DNA of 64,000 bases, from the NCBI RefSeq assembly GCF_019320115.1, contig NC_089584.1, positions 71,331,533-71,395,532 on the forward strand, given 5' to 3'. Below the pieces are notes generated by a model, which was not told the DNA's origin, searched no databases, and saw nothing but the letters and a program-made list of their open reading frames with translations. A program made the position numbers and the translations under genes. Source of the DNA: Miscanthus floridulus (taxonomy: Eukaryota > Streptophyta > Magnoliopsida > Poales > Poaceae). Positions 31,691 to 46,000 of this stretch are shown here, piece after piece; position 1 is the first letter of the stretch; the number at the start of each line of letters is the position of its first letter.

Positions 31691-34600
31691 TATCATAGAA
31701 CTGACCAATTTATAAGAGTACAAGTATAATGGCAGCCCGCAAATGGTCGCACTGTCATACTTGAACTCATATAATCCTGGTAGTCTGTCGAGTACCACGA
31801 TGAGTCTCGATAAACGATTTACAACAACCAAGATCGTACATGATTCAACATACATGTCACATATTACATAAAGTTCACAGATACATTTCCATCACCAGAG
31901 TATGAAACAAAGTTATTACAAACCAAGTTTGATAGATAAAAGCGGAAGCAAATTAAGTTTGAAAGTAGCATTTGCCAACATAGTTTGATACAGTGCCAAC
32001 ATACGATCACAATCCACAAAAGCATGGAGAAGGATTAAATAAGAAGCCTGCCCAAGGCTTACTCCTCATCCACAACGGGATAGAAGCAACTCTTGCAATA
32101 ACCATGATACACAGTGCCATCTGCAACAATGGGAAATAAAACCCTGAGTACGAGAAGGTACTCAGCTAGACTTACCCATCATAAACCAAAAATAAAATGA
32201 CTCCATGGATCATGCAAGGCTGTATAAGTGGAGATAGCTTAACAACATTTTGCATAAAAAGCGATTAACTCAGTTATATAATTATAATTCTATTATCAAG
32301 TTAATTATGACTATCCATCTCTAAATTAGCAACTATCCTATTCCAAACATGTGGTATATCATTTTAAGAGCATACAATAGTAACCATAGCAGGTATTGTA
32401 ATTCCATGTTCATTCGAACCATCATATTCCATAATATAATTACTACGATGTTGGGACAAGCCAAGTTTCTCACTATCCGGGAGAGACGGCGATTCGAATC
32501 GATTTCAACTAGCTGGGAATTTATTCCAAACAAAAACCCGGGTCTACCAACCATGGTAGCCTTAGGTCACCTTTGGTACAACTCAAGTACACATTTCGTG
32601 GGTTCACCCAGCGCCGCACAATCAGGGACAACCAAATGTCAGGACGTTCAGGCCCAGCTTGCCCTTGGGCTTAGTCTGGCTCCCCGCCCATCCTTACTAC
32701 CATCCAGAGTGTGCACTCTTATAGAGTAGGGCCCGGCCTGAGTTGAGCTACTCGGCTTTGCGGTCGGAATGAGTTATCCGGCCAGCTAAGTGATAGGCAT
32801 GCGTTTAATCTTGTCAGAAGCGCCAACAATGGTACGGTCCTTAATCGACACAGACGGGGATAGATCCACACTCAAGACCTCCATGTCTTGTTGCTTCTCT
32901 ATCGACATCCCACCTGGTCTCCATTTACATTATCCCATGGTTCTTTTCCATGATAGCAAATATAGCCAACCGTGCTTCGGTATCCACCTATATCTCGCAG
33001 GTGACAAGAAATCACCCGACTTCTACCGGTCTAAGCATGGCTAAGCACAATTTCGATCCTAGACCTACACAGGGTTAAAGGTATATTTCTGGACAAGGAA
33101 ATTATATGCATCAAGTGGTTCCAATCAACTCTTATAACCTAATGCATCAATCATAAAGGACTCGAGTAATATTTTGTAAAACACTAGGAGACTTAGAATG
33201 CTCTGGGGCTTACCTTTCAGAAAGGAAGTGGGCGGTGGTCAGGGCACTCCGGCAGCTCTTCTGGGGTCTGCTCCTCGCCTTCAGGAGCTACGGCTTGAGG
33301 AATCTCCTGCTGGTCCCCTTCCTCTCCTTCGTTGAACTCCAGCAACGTTATCTCCTCTGTCGATCCTAGATGCATGAATATGGCATAAGATATTGCGAAT
33401 GCATACATGTTGACAAGTATAGTATGATGATACATGATGAATGGATTCTTGTAAGCATTCTTAACAGCATGGTGTTAAAGAATAACAAGTGCATCACGTT
33501 GTACTGAGTATGTGCATATCTCTTCTTGATTATTTAATCAACTACTTCAACAGTTCATTTACTATACCGCAAAACAGCAGCTACTTGTTTTACTCATAAC
33601 TGAAGTGCTTCTTATCCAAATGTGGTGATCTTGGACTTTCTGGAAAGCTTATAAAATTATCTACAGCTTTGTTGTAATACTCTTACTGTTATTCAAGAGT
33701 TATATAGGGCAAACAAATCATTCAATCAAATCTGTCCAGGAAGTAAACCTTTCGGACAGCAAACTTGTAACATCTAGAACTCGAAAATCTTAAGTCCTAT
33801 GAATGTGAAAATTTAACACAAGGTAGATTAGTAAGTTATCTACAACTTTGTTATTAACAAGTTTTATAGTAGAGACCATTATCCTTGTGAAATCATCCAC
33901 ACAATCAAAACTATACATGCAGTCTTGTATTTGAATGATAAAGCGATAATTAGTTATTTGTATACAATCAATGGCTTCTAAGCCTTACCATTGATATCAA
34001 CAATTACTATGCATCATAAGAACCATAGAAAACATCATGCTTAATCATAATATAATTATTTAATTGCCTTTATCAATTTACTAAAATACTTAGGTTAAAT
34101 AATAAACATATACCAAATGTACATCATAAATTCTCAGAAATTTACAGTGGCTTACTAGTGCTACCAGTGGATTACTGTAAAAGTTTCATGCCATTTTACC
34201 AAGTAGAGCACCCTATGGAAAAATGACAAGGCATAAATGCTTAAAATAGCATAAATGGGAAACCCTAGTGAGAAGTGTCAAGCAACAGATCTTATATTTT
34301 TCTTAGCATCCATATGGTACTAGGACAACCTCCAATAAATTTCATTAGTATTGGATTCATAAATAATTTATAAAAATTCATACGAGGATCACATAATGAT
34401 AAAAGGAAAATCTATAACTAAAAATCTATTCATGCACTGACCCTCAAATTTTTACCAGAGCTTATACTCATCAAGAAAAGCTCACCATATAAATTTCATA
34501 ATTTTTGGAACACAAGAACTCTAGATATAATTTAAACAAGTTTGCATACATTTAAAAACACATTTCAAGTTTCATTTTAAATCTTCCAAAAACTCTACTA

Positions 34601-36390
34601 CAAAAGCTAATATTATATTTTTCATAAATACTACACTTCCTAAGGAACAAATACAAAATTTGGTTCACAATATTTGGATCTCTATAGCTCAACTTATCCA
34701 TTTTTCAAAGTTGCACATAAAACAGGAAATAAATGAACTATCCTAAAGCTCCACAGTCATTGACAACTGGGACCCGCTGTCAGTCGGCCCCACACGTCAG
34801 TGAAACAGAACAGGACAGCGGCGCGGATTCGACGTGGACCGGCCATAGCTCGTCGCTGGTGAGCTCACCGGCGGAGACAAGTGAACCTACGTGTTCTACG
34901 GAGCAGCGCACGTCTAATGACCTAGGTGGTGGCAGTGAAGGTGTGGTGGAGCATGCTTGTCGCTAGCCATGGCGGCACGGCGGCGCTGCTCTGCAGTGCG
35001 CCAGTCATCACCGGCCACGGCGAAGCCAGGCGGGGCGCGCTACAGCATCACGATGACCAAGCGACTCTATTTAGGCATCCTAGGTGGCTTGAGGCGCTCC
35101 GATGAAGCATGGCCACGGCGGTGGCCATGGCGAAGGTCCGGCAAAGGCACACCCACGGTGGTGCAAGGCGAAACATGGCTTACCAATGGCGCAGCTATGG
35201 ACGCTGCAATGCAGGAAAGGTAGAGCAGAGTAAGGTAGAGCTGTGGGTGCAACGGATTGGAGAATGTGGCGACGATGAGCACAGGCGGGCTTGGCGGAGC
35301 GTCTGCGACAGCAACGGCGAGCACAGTGAGCAAGGGAGCGCGAGGAGGCGAGTGAGAGCGAACAACTGGCGCGGTGGTGACTTAAACGAATCACTGAGGG
35401 CGTGCTGGCCGTCGAGGCCTGACGAGCGGGCCCGGTGCCGGCGTACGGCCTCTAGATGGTGCGCATGGCCATGGCTGGCCACCACGCGGCGGGCAGCGCC
35501 TGTTGGCCAGTCGGCCACCGAAGGCGTTCGTTTTAGTCATCAGTGCTATGACAAACCGACTGACGACGCGATTTTAAAGCAATCAAACTGCAAATCCTTA
35601 GCTCCATAGTGCAAACAATCTAAATGAAACTTGTAGACCTATGTACCAGCTCTAATTCTTATTAAAGGACTCAGTGCTAATTCACAACCAATCTCATGTA
35701 ATATAATCACCAATGTGAGCTTGTCAACACTATCAGTAAAAATGACTTAGCAAAATTTGCTAAGTGTTGAAAACAGTAAATTGTTGAATCTTGTGAGCCT
35801 AATTCAAGCATGTTAGGAGCTAAACCAGTCTATGACCCCAACATAAAAGTTGTTCCCCTTATCAAATACTACAACTTTGCTTTAGTGACCACCTCCATGC
35901 AACGTCTCTATCATATGGTTCAAACTTGGTCAAACACCTTACATTCAAAAGATGGCTTATACATGAACTAGGGCTTAGTGACCAATTTAGCCCTAACCAT
36001 GAATACCAAAGTTATTCATAATGATCTTCTAAACATGTTTAAGCTATTTGTCAGGTCACACACTCATTTCATGCATTGGTTACACATAGAGTTGTCCAGG
36101 TCCACATGCATAGCATCACTTAAGTACTTGATTAGACAAAATGATCTTCATGAACATTGTTCCACTAGTCATCATAAGTGTAGCTAGTATGTTTTAGTGA
36201 CTCACATCCATCATTTACATGTATTCACTCATGATCATATGCATATATACAAGGAAACATAAAATAACAAGCAATGTTGCATATGTTTCAATCACATGCT
36301 TCAATTGTAAAAGCTTAAATATGAATGCTTGATGCTCATGCTCATGCAATGCAAGTCAATTTATGCAAGGCTAACACCTAGGGTGTTACA
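31691..36390 (-). repeat. 3' LTR of the chromovirus (left copy)
   Basis: 4700 bp, beginning TATCATAGAACTGACC where the other copy has TGTTGCAGAACCGACC. All differences in these 16 bases are transitions, including loss of the terminal TG. It has about 20 bp (near 31815-31834) that are absent from the right copy. Elsewhere the two copies differ at only a few percent of positions in the stretches compared by eye. Confidence 0.92.
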
Positions 36391-36401
36391 GCCCCACCCC
36401 T
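36391..36401 (-). other. Polypurine tract of the chromovirus
   Basis: The minus strand reads AAGGGGTGGGGC directly before the left LTR TGTAACACC, a near-perfect purine tract. Confidence 0.75.
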
Positions 36402-36432
36402 TATAAAAATCTCATCCCAAGATTTGCAAGAC

Positions 36433-39400
36433 CTACCATTCTTGGAAAAAGGCGGGATAAACCTCTCATAAATAATCCTCTCGTTCCCACGTAGCATCTT
36501 GTTCACTGTGATTGTTCCACACCACCGTATAGAACTTAATGATCTTACTCCGTGTTACTCTTTCCATCTCTTCTAACACTCGGATTGGCTTTTCTTCATT
36601 GGTCAAATCCGATTGAAGTTTTATGTTGGTGGGTGCAATAGCTTCTTCAGGTACACGAAGATATTTCTTCAACTAAGAAACATGGAAGACATCAAATATT
36701 GCACTCATCTCTAGTGGAAGTTGTAACTTATAAGCAACATTCCCTTTCCGTTCCATAATCTTATATGGCCCTACATATCTAGGCGCAAGCTTCTTTTTCA
36801 CTCCAAATCTCTTTACCCCTTTCATGGGTGATACTTTCAAGTACATAGTCACCCACTTCAAAAGTCAGTGGTCTTCTTCTTTTATCAGCATAACTCTTTT
36901 GTCTCAATTGAGCTACCTTCATATGCTGTTGGATAATATGCACTTGCTCTTCAGCTTCATTGACAAAGTCAATACCAAAGTATCTCCTTTCACCGGGCTC
37001 AATCCAATTCAACGGAGTTCTACATTTTCTGCCATACAAGGCTTCAAACGGAGCCATCTTGATGCTTGCTTGATAACTGTTGTTGTAGGAGAACTCAGCT
37101 AAAGGTAACCATTTCTCCCATGAACCTTTGGAAGATATAACACAAGCTCTTAGCAAATCTTCTAAGATTTGGTTCACTCACTTTATCTGTCCTGAAGTTT
37201 GCGGATGGTATGCCAAACTTCTGATCAATTTAGTCCCCAAGGCCTGGTGTAAGTGTTCCCAGAAACAAACTGTGAACTGTGGTCCTCGGTCTGAGATTAT
37301 GGTCCTAGGTACTCCATGTAGCCTCACAATTTGAGAAACATACAGCTCAGCGTATTTCCCAACTATATACCTTGTGTTCACGGGTATAAAATGTGCTGAC
37401 TTGGTAAGATGATCTACAATGACCCATATTGAGTAATGACCTTGCAGTGTCATTGGAAGGCCTGTGATAAAGTCCATACTAATTTCTTCCCATTTCCAAC
37501 CTAGAATAGGCAATGGCTGAAGTAATCCGGTAGATTTCATATGAACAACTTTTACTCTACTACAATTATCGCACCTAGCGACATAGGCTGCGATCTCCTT
37601 CTTCATCTTAGTCCACCAAAAATGGGTTTTCAAATCTTGATACATCTTACTACTACCCAGATGGATAGACAATTTGGACGAATGAGCTTCCTCTAGAATT
37701 TGGTTTCTAAGCTCATGGTCTTTCGGTACCACAAGTCGGTCCTCAAACCATAGCACACTCCTTTTGTCCAATCTGAAATACTTGGTTTCTTGCTCTTGCA
37801 TCTTTCTCTTTATGTGACTTATACCTACATCTGTCTGCTGTAGCTCTATGATTTTGCTTTGAAGTGAACAACTGATAGTGATATTGTGCAGTACAGCAGG
37901 ATGTAACAAATTGAAGCCATCTTCCAACAATGCTTCCATAGTGTTGTAATGAGATTTCTGACTAAGTGCATCGGCTACAACATTGGCTTTTCCCGGATGG
38001 TAGTGCACTTCTAAATTATAGTCCTTAATCAATTCTAGCCATCTTTGTTGCCTCATGTTCAGCTCTGGTTGGGTAAAGATATACTTGAGACTTTTGTGGT
38101 CAGTATATATATGACATATATTGCCCAACAAATAATGTCTCCATATCTTTAATGCATGTACAACTGTTGCAAGTTCTAAATCATGTGTAGGGTAGTTGAC
38201 TTCATGTTTTCTCAACTGCCGAGAAGCATATGCAATAACTCTTCCTTCTTGCATGAGCACACACCCCAAACCTATACCTGATGCATCACAAAATACATCG
38301 AAAGGCTTCTCAATGTCAGGTTGTGCTAAGACAAGAGCTGTAGTTAACAAAGTCCTGAGGGTGTGAAAAGTTGCTTCACATTCTGGTGTCAAATTGTACT
38401 TCTCATCTTTCTAAAGTAGCCTAGTCATGGGCTTAGCTATCTTTGAGAAATCTGGGATGAAACGACGATAATAGCCTGCTAACCCTAGAAAACTCTGAAC
38501 TTCATGAACCGAAGTCAGGGCCTTCCAATCCATGACCTCTTGTACTTTTGATGGGTCTACAGAGATTCCATCTCTTGATAAGATATGACCTAAGAAAGGT
38601 ACTTTGCTCAACCAAAATTCACACTTACTAAATTTTGCATATAGCTTATGCTCCCTCAATCTAGATAGAACAATCCTTAGATGCTCTGCATGGTCTTCCT
38701 CATTCTCTGAATAAATCAATATATCATCGATAAACATGACCACGAACTTGTCATGCTTGGGCATGAATACCAAATTCATCAGGTACATGAAGTAGGCAGG
38801 AGCATTCGTTAGTCCGAAAGACATAACCAATTACTCATATAAGCCGTACCTAGTGGAGAAAGCAGTTTTAGGTATATCCTCTGGCCTGATCTTTATTTGA
38901 TGATAGCTAGATCTCAAATCAATCTTGGAGAATACCTTTGCCTTCACCAACTGATCAAACAAGATGTCGATGCGAGGCAACGGGTACTTGTTCTTGATGG
39001 TCACAGCATTGAGTGGTCTATAATCCACACACATTCTCAAGGACTTGTCCTTCTTCTTTACAAACAATGCTGGACATCCCCATGGAGATGAACTAGGTTG
39101 AATGAGACCCTTGTCCAACAGATCTTGTAACTGAATTTTAAGTTCTGCTAACTCATTTTGTGGAATCCTATAAGGCCTTCTTGAGATAGGTGCTGTACCT
39201 AGCACTAACTCAATCTTAAATTCCACATCCTGATCAGGTGGTAAACCTGGTTACTCCTCTAGAAATACATCTAGAAACTCACAAACCACTAGGATATCAC
39301 AAAGGGTAGTGGTTTGGATTGCACAAGCTAAGTGTTGGAGTTCAAAATTTTGGGAGAGCGGTACTAGAAAAGCATTTCCTCCCTTGGGTTCTCTCAACAT

Positions 39401-40843
39401 AATAGTATGAGTGCTAGTGTCAATGAGAACATCACGATCCTTCATCCAATTCATGCCTAAGATTACACTTATGGATAACCCGGGCAATATTATTAAATCC
39501 ATGGTATACTCCCTCTCTAAAATAGAGATGAGCATGTTTCTGACTATCTTATTTGTAGAAATAGTAGCCCTAGCCAAACTTATATTATAACCACCCTTGC
39601 TTACTTCAATGATTTTTTGTTCATGTCTAGATGCAAATGCTTGACTCATAAATGAATGAGAAGCTCCCGAATCAAATAAAACAATAGCAGGATGCTTGTT
39701 GACAAGAAACATACCAGCCGTGACAACTTCTCCAGTGGGCACTTCCTCAACAACGGTATAGTGCACGTATCTAGGGCGTGCCCTCGAGTTTGCCTGCCTC
39801 TAATTGTTCTGATTCTGATTGCCATTCTTCTTAGGGTGGGGGCATTCCTTGGCCCAATGACCCACTTGATTGCAGTTGAAATAGGGTTGATTACTCCTAG
39901 GTCCTGTGGAGCTTCCCTAACCGCCATTTCCTTTAGGTAAGGCAATAGTAAATGCCTTACGGAACACTTTTGGAGGCCTACCATTCTAAGCTTTTGGGGG
40001 TGGAGGCCTAAACTTGGGTGAAGGTGGGCGGAACTATGGCCTAGTTGTGATAGGAGCTCTGGACTATGAAGATCCTAAGGCACCTGCCTCAAATGCCCTC
40101 TTGCGACCCTTAGCTGTCGCATGCATGTTGTTATGGTTTTCTTGGGTCAGAGCATCACTAATAAACTCATTATAGGTGGTGCACTTGGAATTTGCCATGG
40201 TCTTCATCAGTTTTGTGCCAAGACCTTGCTTGAAGCTCTCTATCTTCTTCTCCTCGGTATCAACAAAACCTGGAGCATACCTAGATAGGTTATTGAATGC
40301 ATGCATATATTCTGTAAGGGTCTTTGTCCCTTGGGTGAGCCTCATAAATTTAGCCACCTTCATGTGCATTAGGCCTGGGGGAATGTGATGCCCCCAAAAG
40401 GTGAACTTGAACTGCTCCCATGTTATTCGCGCATTAGCAGGCAGAGAGGACAAGAAATGTGTCCACCAGATCCCTGCTAGTCCCTACAACTAATGGGACG
40501 CATACTCAGCCTTCAAGTGCTCGGTGACTCTTAGTAGACGAAACTTCTGCTCAATGGTGTTGAGCCACTCGTCCGCTTGTAGTGGTTCCTCTGTTACCTT
40601 GAAGATAGGAGGCTTCGTATCCAGAAATTCCTTGAAGGTACTATGCTGATTAGGCTTGGGCCCTTATTGCTGTGGGTGGCCACGAGCTGTGTTCTGCGTG
40701 ATGAGGCGCAGAGCTTCCTCCATTGTCCTTTGGCTTCCCAAGAATTGGGCAAAGAACTCCTGAGCAGACAGCGGTGGCGGTGGTGGTAAGTCACCGTCGT
40801 TGCCATCATAACTGCTACTAGCTCCTGCACGGGTGCGAGTCAT
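36433..40843 (-). pseudogene. Chromovirus gag-pol polyprotein with chromodomain (broken)
   Basis: One frame from ATG 40843 (MTRTRAGASSS) to a TAG at 36433-36435. It is interrupted by roughly ten stop codons and one frameshift near 36842, where about 2 bp are lost. Gag lies at 40843-39990. A zinc knuckle (YFNCNQVGHWAKEC) has its first Cys changed to Tyr. The protease has LFDSGASH (Asp at 39671-39673). The RT has an intact FIDD (38723-38734), and RNase H has DASG and YTDHKSL. The integrase core has Asp in SMDFITG and Asp in ISDRGPQF, but the third acidic residue is Lys (37181-37183), directly followed by TGA. A C-terminal chromodomain lies at about 36588-36469 (PIRVLEEMERV...TWEREDYL). It directed copying and integration when intact. 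Most lesions are transitions. Confidence 0.92.
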
Positions 40844-41212
40844 CTGCGAAGTTGCAACAATAAGCGATTATTGGTTGATGTCAAAAGATTGCAGATGAAT
40901 TTATAATCATGCCAAACTAAAATTACTGGAGACAATCTCAACTTCATACAATAAAAACAGAGGCATAATAATTCATGCTTGCAACATGACACCACCAATT
41001 TGATCACTTATCGGACTCATAGCACGTTAACAGTCAAATCATGATCACTGATAAATCAACTGGAATTTGCATTAGCGTTTAACCAAACGTGTGATAGTCA
41101 TGCAAATAACAATATTACATGATAGTCCAATCACCAACACCAAATTCAAACTATAGGTCCATTACATAACCAGCGATGATACATTAAGTATTTCTACTAA
41201 GCACTAGGCGAT

Positions 41213-42273
41213 CTAATCCTCATCATGATCACTATCGAGGTCAAAGATAAGATCATCTCCTTCCTCAGGCTCCCCTTCTTCCTTGTCCTCATCTTCATCT
41301 TCCTCCATATTAGGACCATCTTCTTCCCTATCAAGGATTGGATTCAGCTGGTTGTTCAAATAGTGCACCTCATGCTGAAGGTTCATCACTTGAAGTTGAG
41401 CCTGTGCAAGCTGCTGACGTAAGCCCCTTTCAGCACGGTCCTATGCGTTACCCATGTCGCGGTGCCTATCTCGTTCTATCCTTGCTGTAGCGGCAAGGTT
41501 TTTTGCTACATCTCGCTGGCGTCTAGCTGTGGACACCTCAGCACGGGCGGCCTCCAACTGCTCCCGCAGTCCTACAAGCAATGCTTGATCATCAGCTCTT
41601 ACTTCTTGGGCTGTTGCTCTCTATTGATCCACTTGCTCCATTTGGGCATGGAGAGTGCCCAAAGCTGCATAGGCTTGGTCAGATTCCCATCGGGCTTTAC
41701 TTGCGGCTTTCTTATGCTTGCGCACACACTTCTTGAGCTTGCGTTGTGCGGCTTCAGCTCTCATGAGCTTGTCCATGCAAGTGGTGTATGATTCCTGCCA
41801 GAAATCCCTGTGTCCTGGCGCATACAAAACATCTTCATCACCGCAAACATGGCATTCATGGCGGGACTAGAGCTATTTGCCCGCTCATCCCGATCTCAGA
41901 TCAATGCATTTTGGTTGCGTTGTTCCCATATTGCTGTGGACGGATCCACCCAAGGAAACATACCCGTGACACTACTGGTAAGTGCATCCCCATGCTGCTG
42001 ACAGATTTGACTCAAAACCTCATAGGCCACTACTTGGGCAGCCTCCCAAGGAGTTTTCCCTTCCGATTCTGCCTTCCACTCCTGCCAGAAGGGTGCCTGT
42101 GTGCGGGCTAGTATAGTTAGCCGCACCTCGTACCATGGCTATCCCTCCAAGTACTCTTCATTCCAATGATAAAGGGGCAGTTCATGGTACCCTGCAAAGT
42201 GCAAAACTCTCCACAGTAGAGTAGGCGTTCCGAAAACCATCAGGAAATTCTCACATCCAACTGGTGCTGCCAT
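41213..42273 (-). pseudogene. Extra ORF between 5' LTR and gag of the chromovirus
   Basis: The frame starts MAAPVGCENFLM at 42273, has a stop near 42140, shifts frame between 41896 and 41827, and ends at 41213-41215. The readable product of about 350 aa has an N-terminal region with aromatic residues (FLMVFGTPTLLWRVLHF, WEAAQVVAYEVL). Next comes a long Ala/Gln/Arg-rich coiled coil (about 41800-41380), then a very acidic tail (EEDEDEDKEEGEPEEGDD) ending DSDHDED. There are no known enzyme motifs. It precedes gag in the same direction, so it is part of the element. I do not recognise the family by name. Confidence 0.65.
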
Positions 42274-43033
42274 CTATACCATCAACATGTACAACTTTGT
42301 GAGAGATAAGGCCATAATGGATAAGAGTTACATAACCGAGTAAGAAATTTATGAGGGGAGGAACAATGTAATTATTTGAATGATAATTATTGTGATGCAT
42401 GCACGTTCCGTACGTCCTCACAAACTTAGGAAAAAATTATTTCTAACGACATATATGGTGGCATACATACGTTCTCTCATATATAGCATAACTAGTCGAG
42501 CTATATGTTTCGTTGTTAGTGTACCTACATAAGAGTTTCATTTCAGCCCATCCCAAAATTAAATATGCAGAATGTAAATCTAAATACTTCCATATATGTA
42601 TACCCATACACATATACTTCCATATCAAAGCTACCCGATAATAGTTTATACCCACAATTAAATACGCACCACATACACATGCAAGCATGCATACATAGTC
42701 GTACCAAAACTAACTCTCCTCGACCGCACGCTCACATCTTGCGGTCATGCCACTCATCAACTTACCTTGGCGTAGAGGCATTTGATCCATACATTACCAT
42801 TCAAATGAATGGCATCCATACAATAGCACGCCGTATGGACGACGAAATTAAAACCCCCAAGTTAGTACTTAAATAGCCACCTAATAGTCCTTAATTTGGG
42901 CATAAGGAAAGTGATCACTGGCACACTTTAAATTTCAAATACCTATTTATATAGCTATTAGTTGCTAGAAAGGGTTTTGGAAAACAAAACCTTTTTGTTT
43001 TAAATACAGATGTGGCAATTAACGTTGAATCTT

Positions 43034-43045
43034 GCTCTGATGCCA
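43034..43045 (-). other. Primer-binding site of the chromovirus (tRNA-iMet type)
   Basis: The minus strand reads TGGCATCAGAGC two nucleotides after the LTR end. It has one difference from TGGTATCAGAGC, the complement of the initiator Met tRNA 3' end. Confidence 0.85.
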
Positions 43046-43047
43046 AC

Positions 43048-46000
43048 TGTTGCAGAACCGACCAATTTATAAGAGTACAAGTACAATGGCAGCCCGCAAG
43101 CGGTCGCACTGTCATACTTGAACCCATATAAACCCAGTAGTCCGTCGAGTACTACGACGGGTCTCGATAAACGTACATGATTCAATATACATGTCACATA
43201 TTACATAAAGTTCACAGATACATTTCCATCACCAGAGTATCAAACAAAGTTATTACAAACCAAGTTTGATAGATAAAAGCGGAAGCAAATTAAGTTTGAA
43301 AGTAGCATTTGCCAACATAGTTTGATACAGTGCCAACATATGATCACAATCCACAAAAGCATGGAGAAGGATTAAATAAGAAGCCTGCCCAAGGCTTACT
43401 CCTCATCCACAGCGGGATAGAAGCAACTCTTGCAATAACCATGATACATAGTGCCATCTGCAACAATGGGAAATAAAACCCTGAGTACGAGAAGGTACTC
43501 AGCTAGACTTACCCGTCATAAACCAGAAATAAAATAACTCCAAGGATCATGCAAGGCTGTATAAGTGGAGATAGCTTGACAACATTTTGCATAAAAAGCG
43601 ATTAACTCAGTTATACAATTATAATTCTGTTATCAAGTTAATTATGACTATCCATCTCTAAATTAGCAACTATCCTATGCCAAACATGTGGTATATCATT
43701 TTCAGAGCATACAATAGTAACCATAGCAGGTATTGTAATTCCATGTTCATTTGAACCATCATATTCCATAATACAATTACTACGATGTTGGGACTAGCCA
43801 AGTTTCTCACTATCCGGGAGAGACGGTGATTCGAATCGATTTCAACCAGCTAGGAATTTATTCCTAACACAAACCTGGGTCTACCAGCCATGGTAGCCTT
43901 AGGTCACCATTGGTACAACTCAAGTACACATTTCGTGGGTTCGCCTAGCGCCGCACAATCAGGGACAACCAAATGCCAGGACGTTTAGGCCTAGCCTGCC
44001 CTTGGGCTTAGTCTGGCTCCCCGCATATCCTTACTACCATCCAGAGTGCGCACTATTATAGAGTGGGTCCCGGCCTGAGTTGAGCTACTCGGCTTCACGG
44101 TCGGAACGAGTTATCCGGCCAGCTAAGTGATAGGCATGCGTTTAATCTTGTCAGAAGCGCCAACAATGGTATGGTCCTTAATCGACACAGACGGGGATAG
44201 ATCCAAACTCAAGACCTCTATGTCTTGTTGCTTCTCTATCGACATCCCGTCCGGTCTCCATTTACATTACCCCATGGTTCTTTTCCACGATAGCAAATAT
44301 AGCCAACCGTGCTTCGGTATCCACCTATATCTCGCAGGTGACAAGAAATCACCCGACTTCTACCGGTCTAAGCATGCCTAAGCACAAGTTCGATCCTGGA
44401 CCTACATAGGGTTAAAGGTATATTTCTAGACAAGGAAATTATATGCATCAAGTGGTTCCAATCAACTCTTATAACCTAATGCATCAATCATAAAGGACTC
44501 AAGTAATATTTTGTAAAACACTAGGAGACTTAGAATGCTCTGGGGCTTGCCTTTTAGAAAGGAAGTGGGGTGGTGGTCAGGGCACTCTAGAAGCTCTTCT
44601 AGGGTCTGCTCCTCGCCTTCGGGAGCTACGGCTTGAGGAATCTCCTGCTGGTCCCCTTCCTCTCCTTCGTTGAACTCCAGCAACGTTATCTCCTCTGTCG
44701 ATCCTAGATGCATGAATATGACATAAGATATTGCGAATGCATACATGTTGACAAGTATAGTATGATGATACATGATGAATGGATTCTTGTAAGCATTCTT
44801 AACAGCATGGTGTTAAAGAATAACAAGTGCATCACGTTGTACTGAGTATGTGCATATCTCTTCTTGATTATTTAATCAACTACTTCAACAGTTCATTTAC
44901 TATACCACAAAACAGCAGCTACTTGTTTTACTCATAACTGAAGTTCTACTTATCCAAATGTGGTGATCTTGGACTTTTTGGAAAGCTTATAAAATTATCT
45001 ACAGCTTTGTTGTAATACTCTTACTGTTATTCAAGAGTTATATAGGGCAGACAAATCATTCAATCAAATCTGTCCAGGAAGTAAACCTTTCGGACAGCAA
45101 ATTTGTAACAGCTAGAACTCGAAAATCTTAAGTCCTATGAATGTGAAATTTTAACACAAGGTAGATTAGTAAGTTATCTACAACTTTGTTATTAACAAGT
45201 TTTATAGTAGAGACCATTATCCTTGTGAAATCATCCACACAATCAAAACTATACATGCAGTCTTGTATTTGAATGATAAAGCGATAATTAGTTATTTGTA
45301 TACAATCAATGGCTTCTAAGCCTTACCATTGATATCAACAATTACTATGCATCATAAGAACCATAGAAAACATCATGCTTAATCACAATCTAATTTTTAA
45401 TTGCCTTTATCAATTTACTAAAATACTTAGGTTAAATAATAAACATATACCAAATGTACATCATAAATTCTCAGAAATTTACAGTGGCTTACTAGTGCTA
45501 CCAGTGGACTACTGTAAAAGTTTCATGCCATTTTACCAAGTAGAGCACCCTATGTAAAAATGACAAGGCATAAAGGCTTAAAATAGCATAAATAGGAAAC
45601 CCTAGTGAGAAGTGTCAAGCAACAGATCTTATATTTTTCTTAGCATCCATATGGTACTAGGACAACCTCCAATAAATTTCATTAGTATTGGATTCATAAA
45701 TAATTTATAAAAATTCATACGAGGATCACATAATGATAAAAGGAAAATCTATAACTAAAAATCTATTCATGCACTGACCCTCAAATTTTTACCAGAGCTT
45801 ATACTCATCAAGAAAAGCTCACCATATAAATTTCATAATTTTTGGAGCACAGGAACTATAGATATAATTTAAACAAGTTTGCATACATTTAAAAACACAT
45901 TTTAAGTTTCATTTTAAATCTTCCAGAAACTCTACTACAAAAGCTAATATTATATTTTTCATAAATACTACACTTCCTAAGGAACAAATACAAAATTTGG

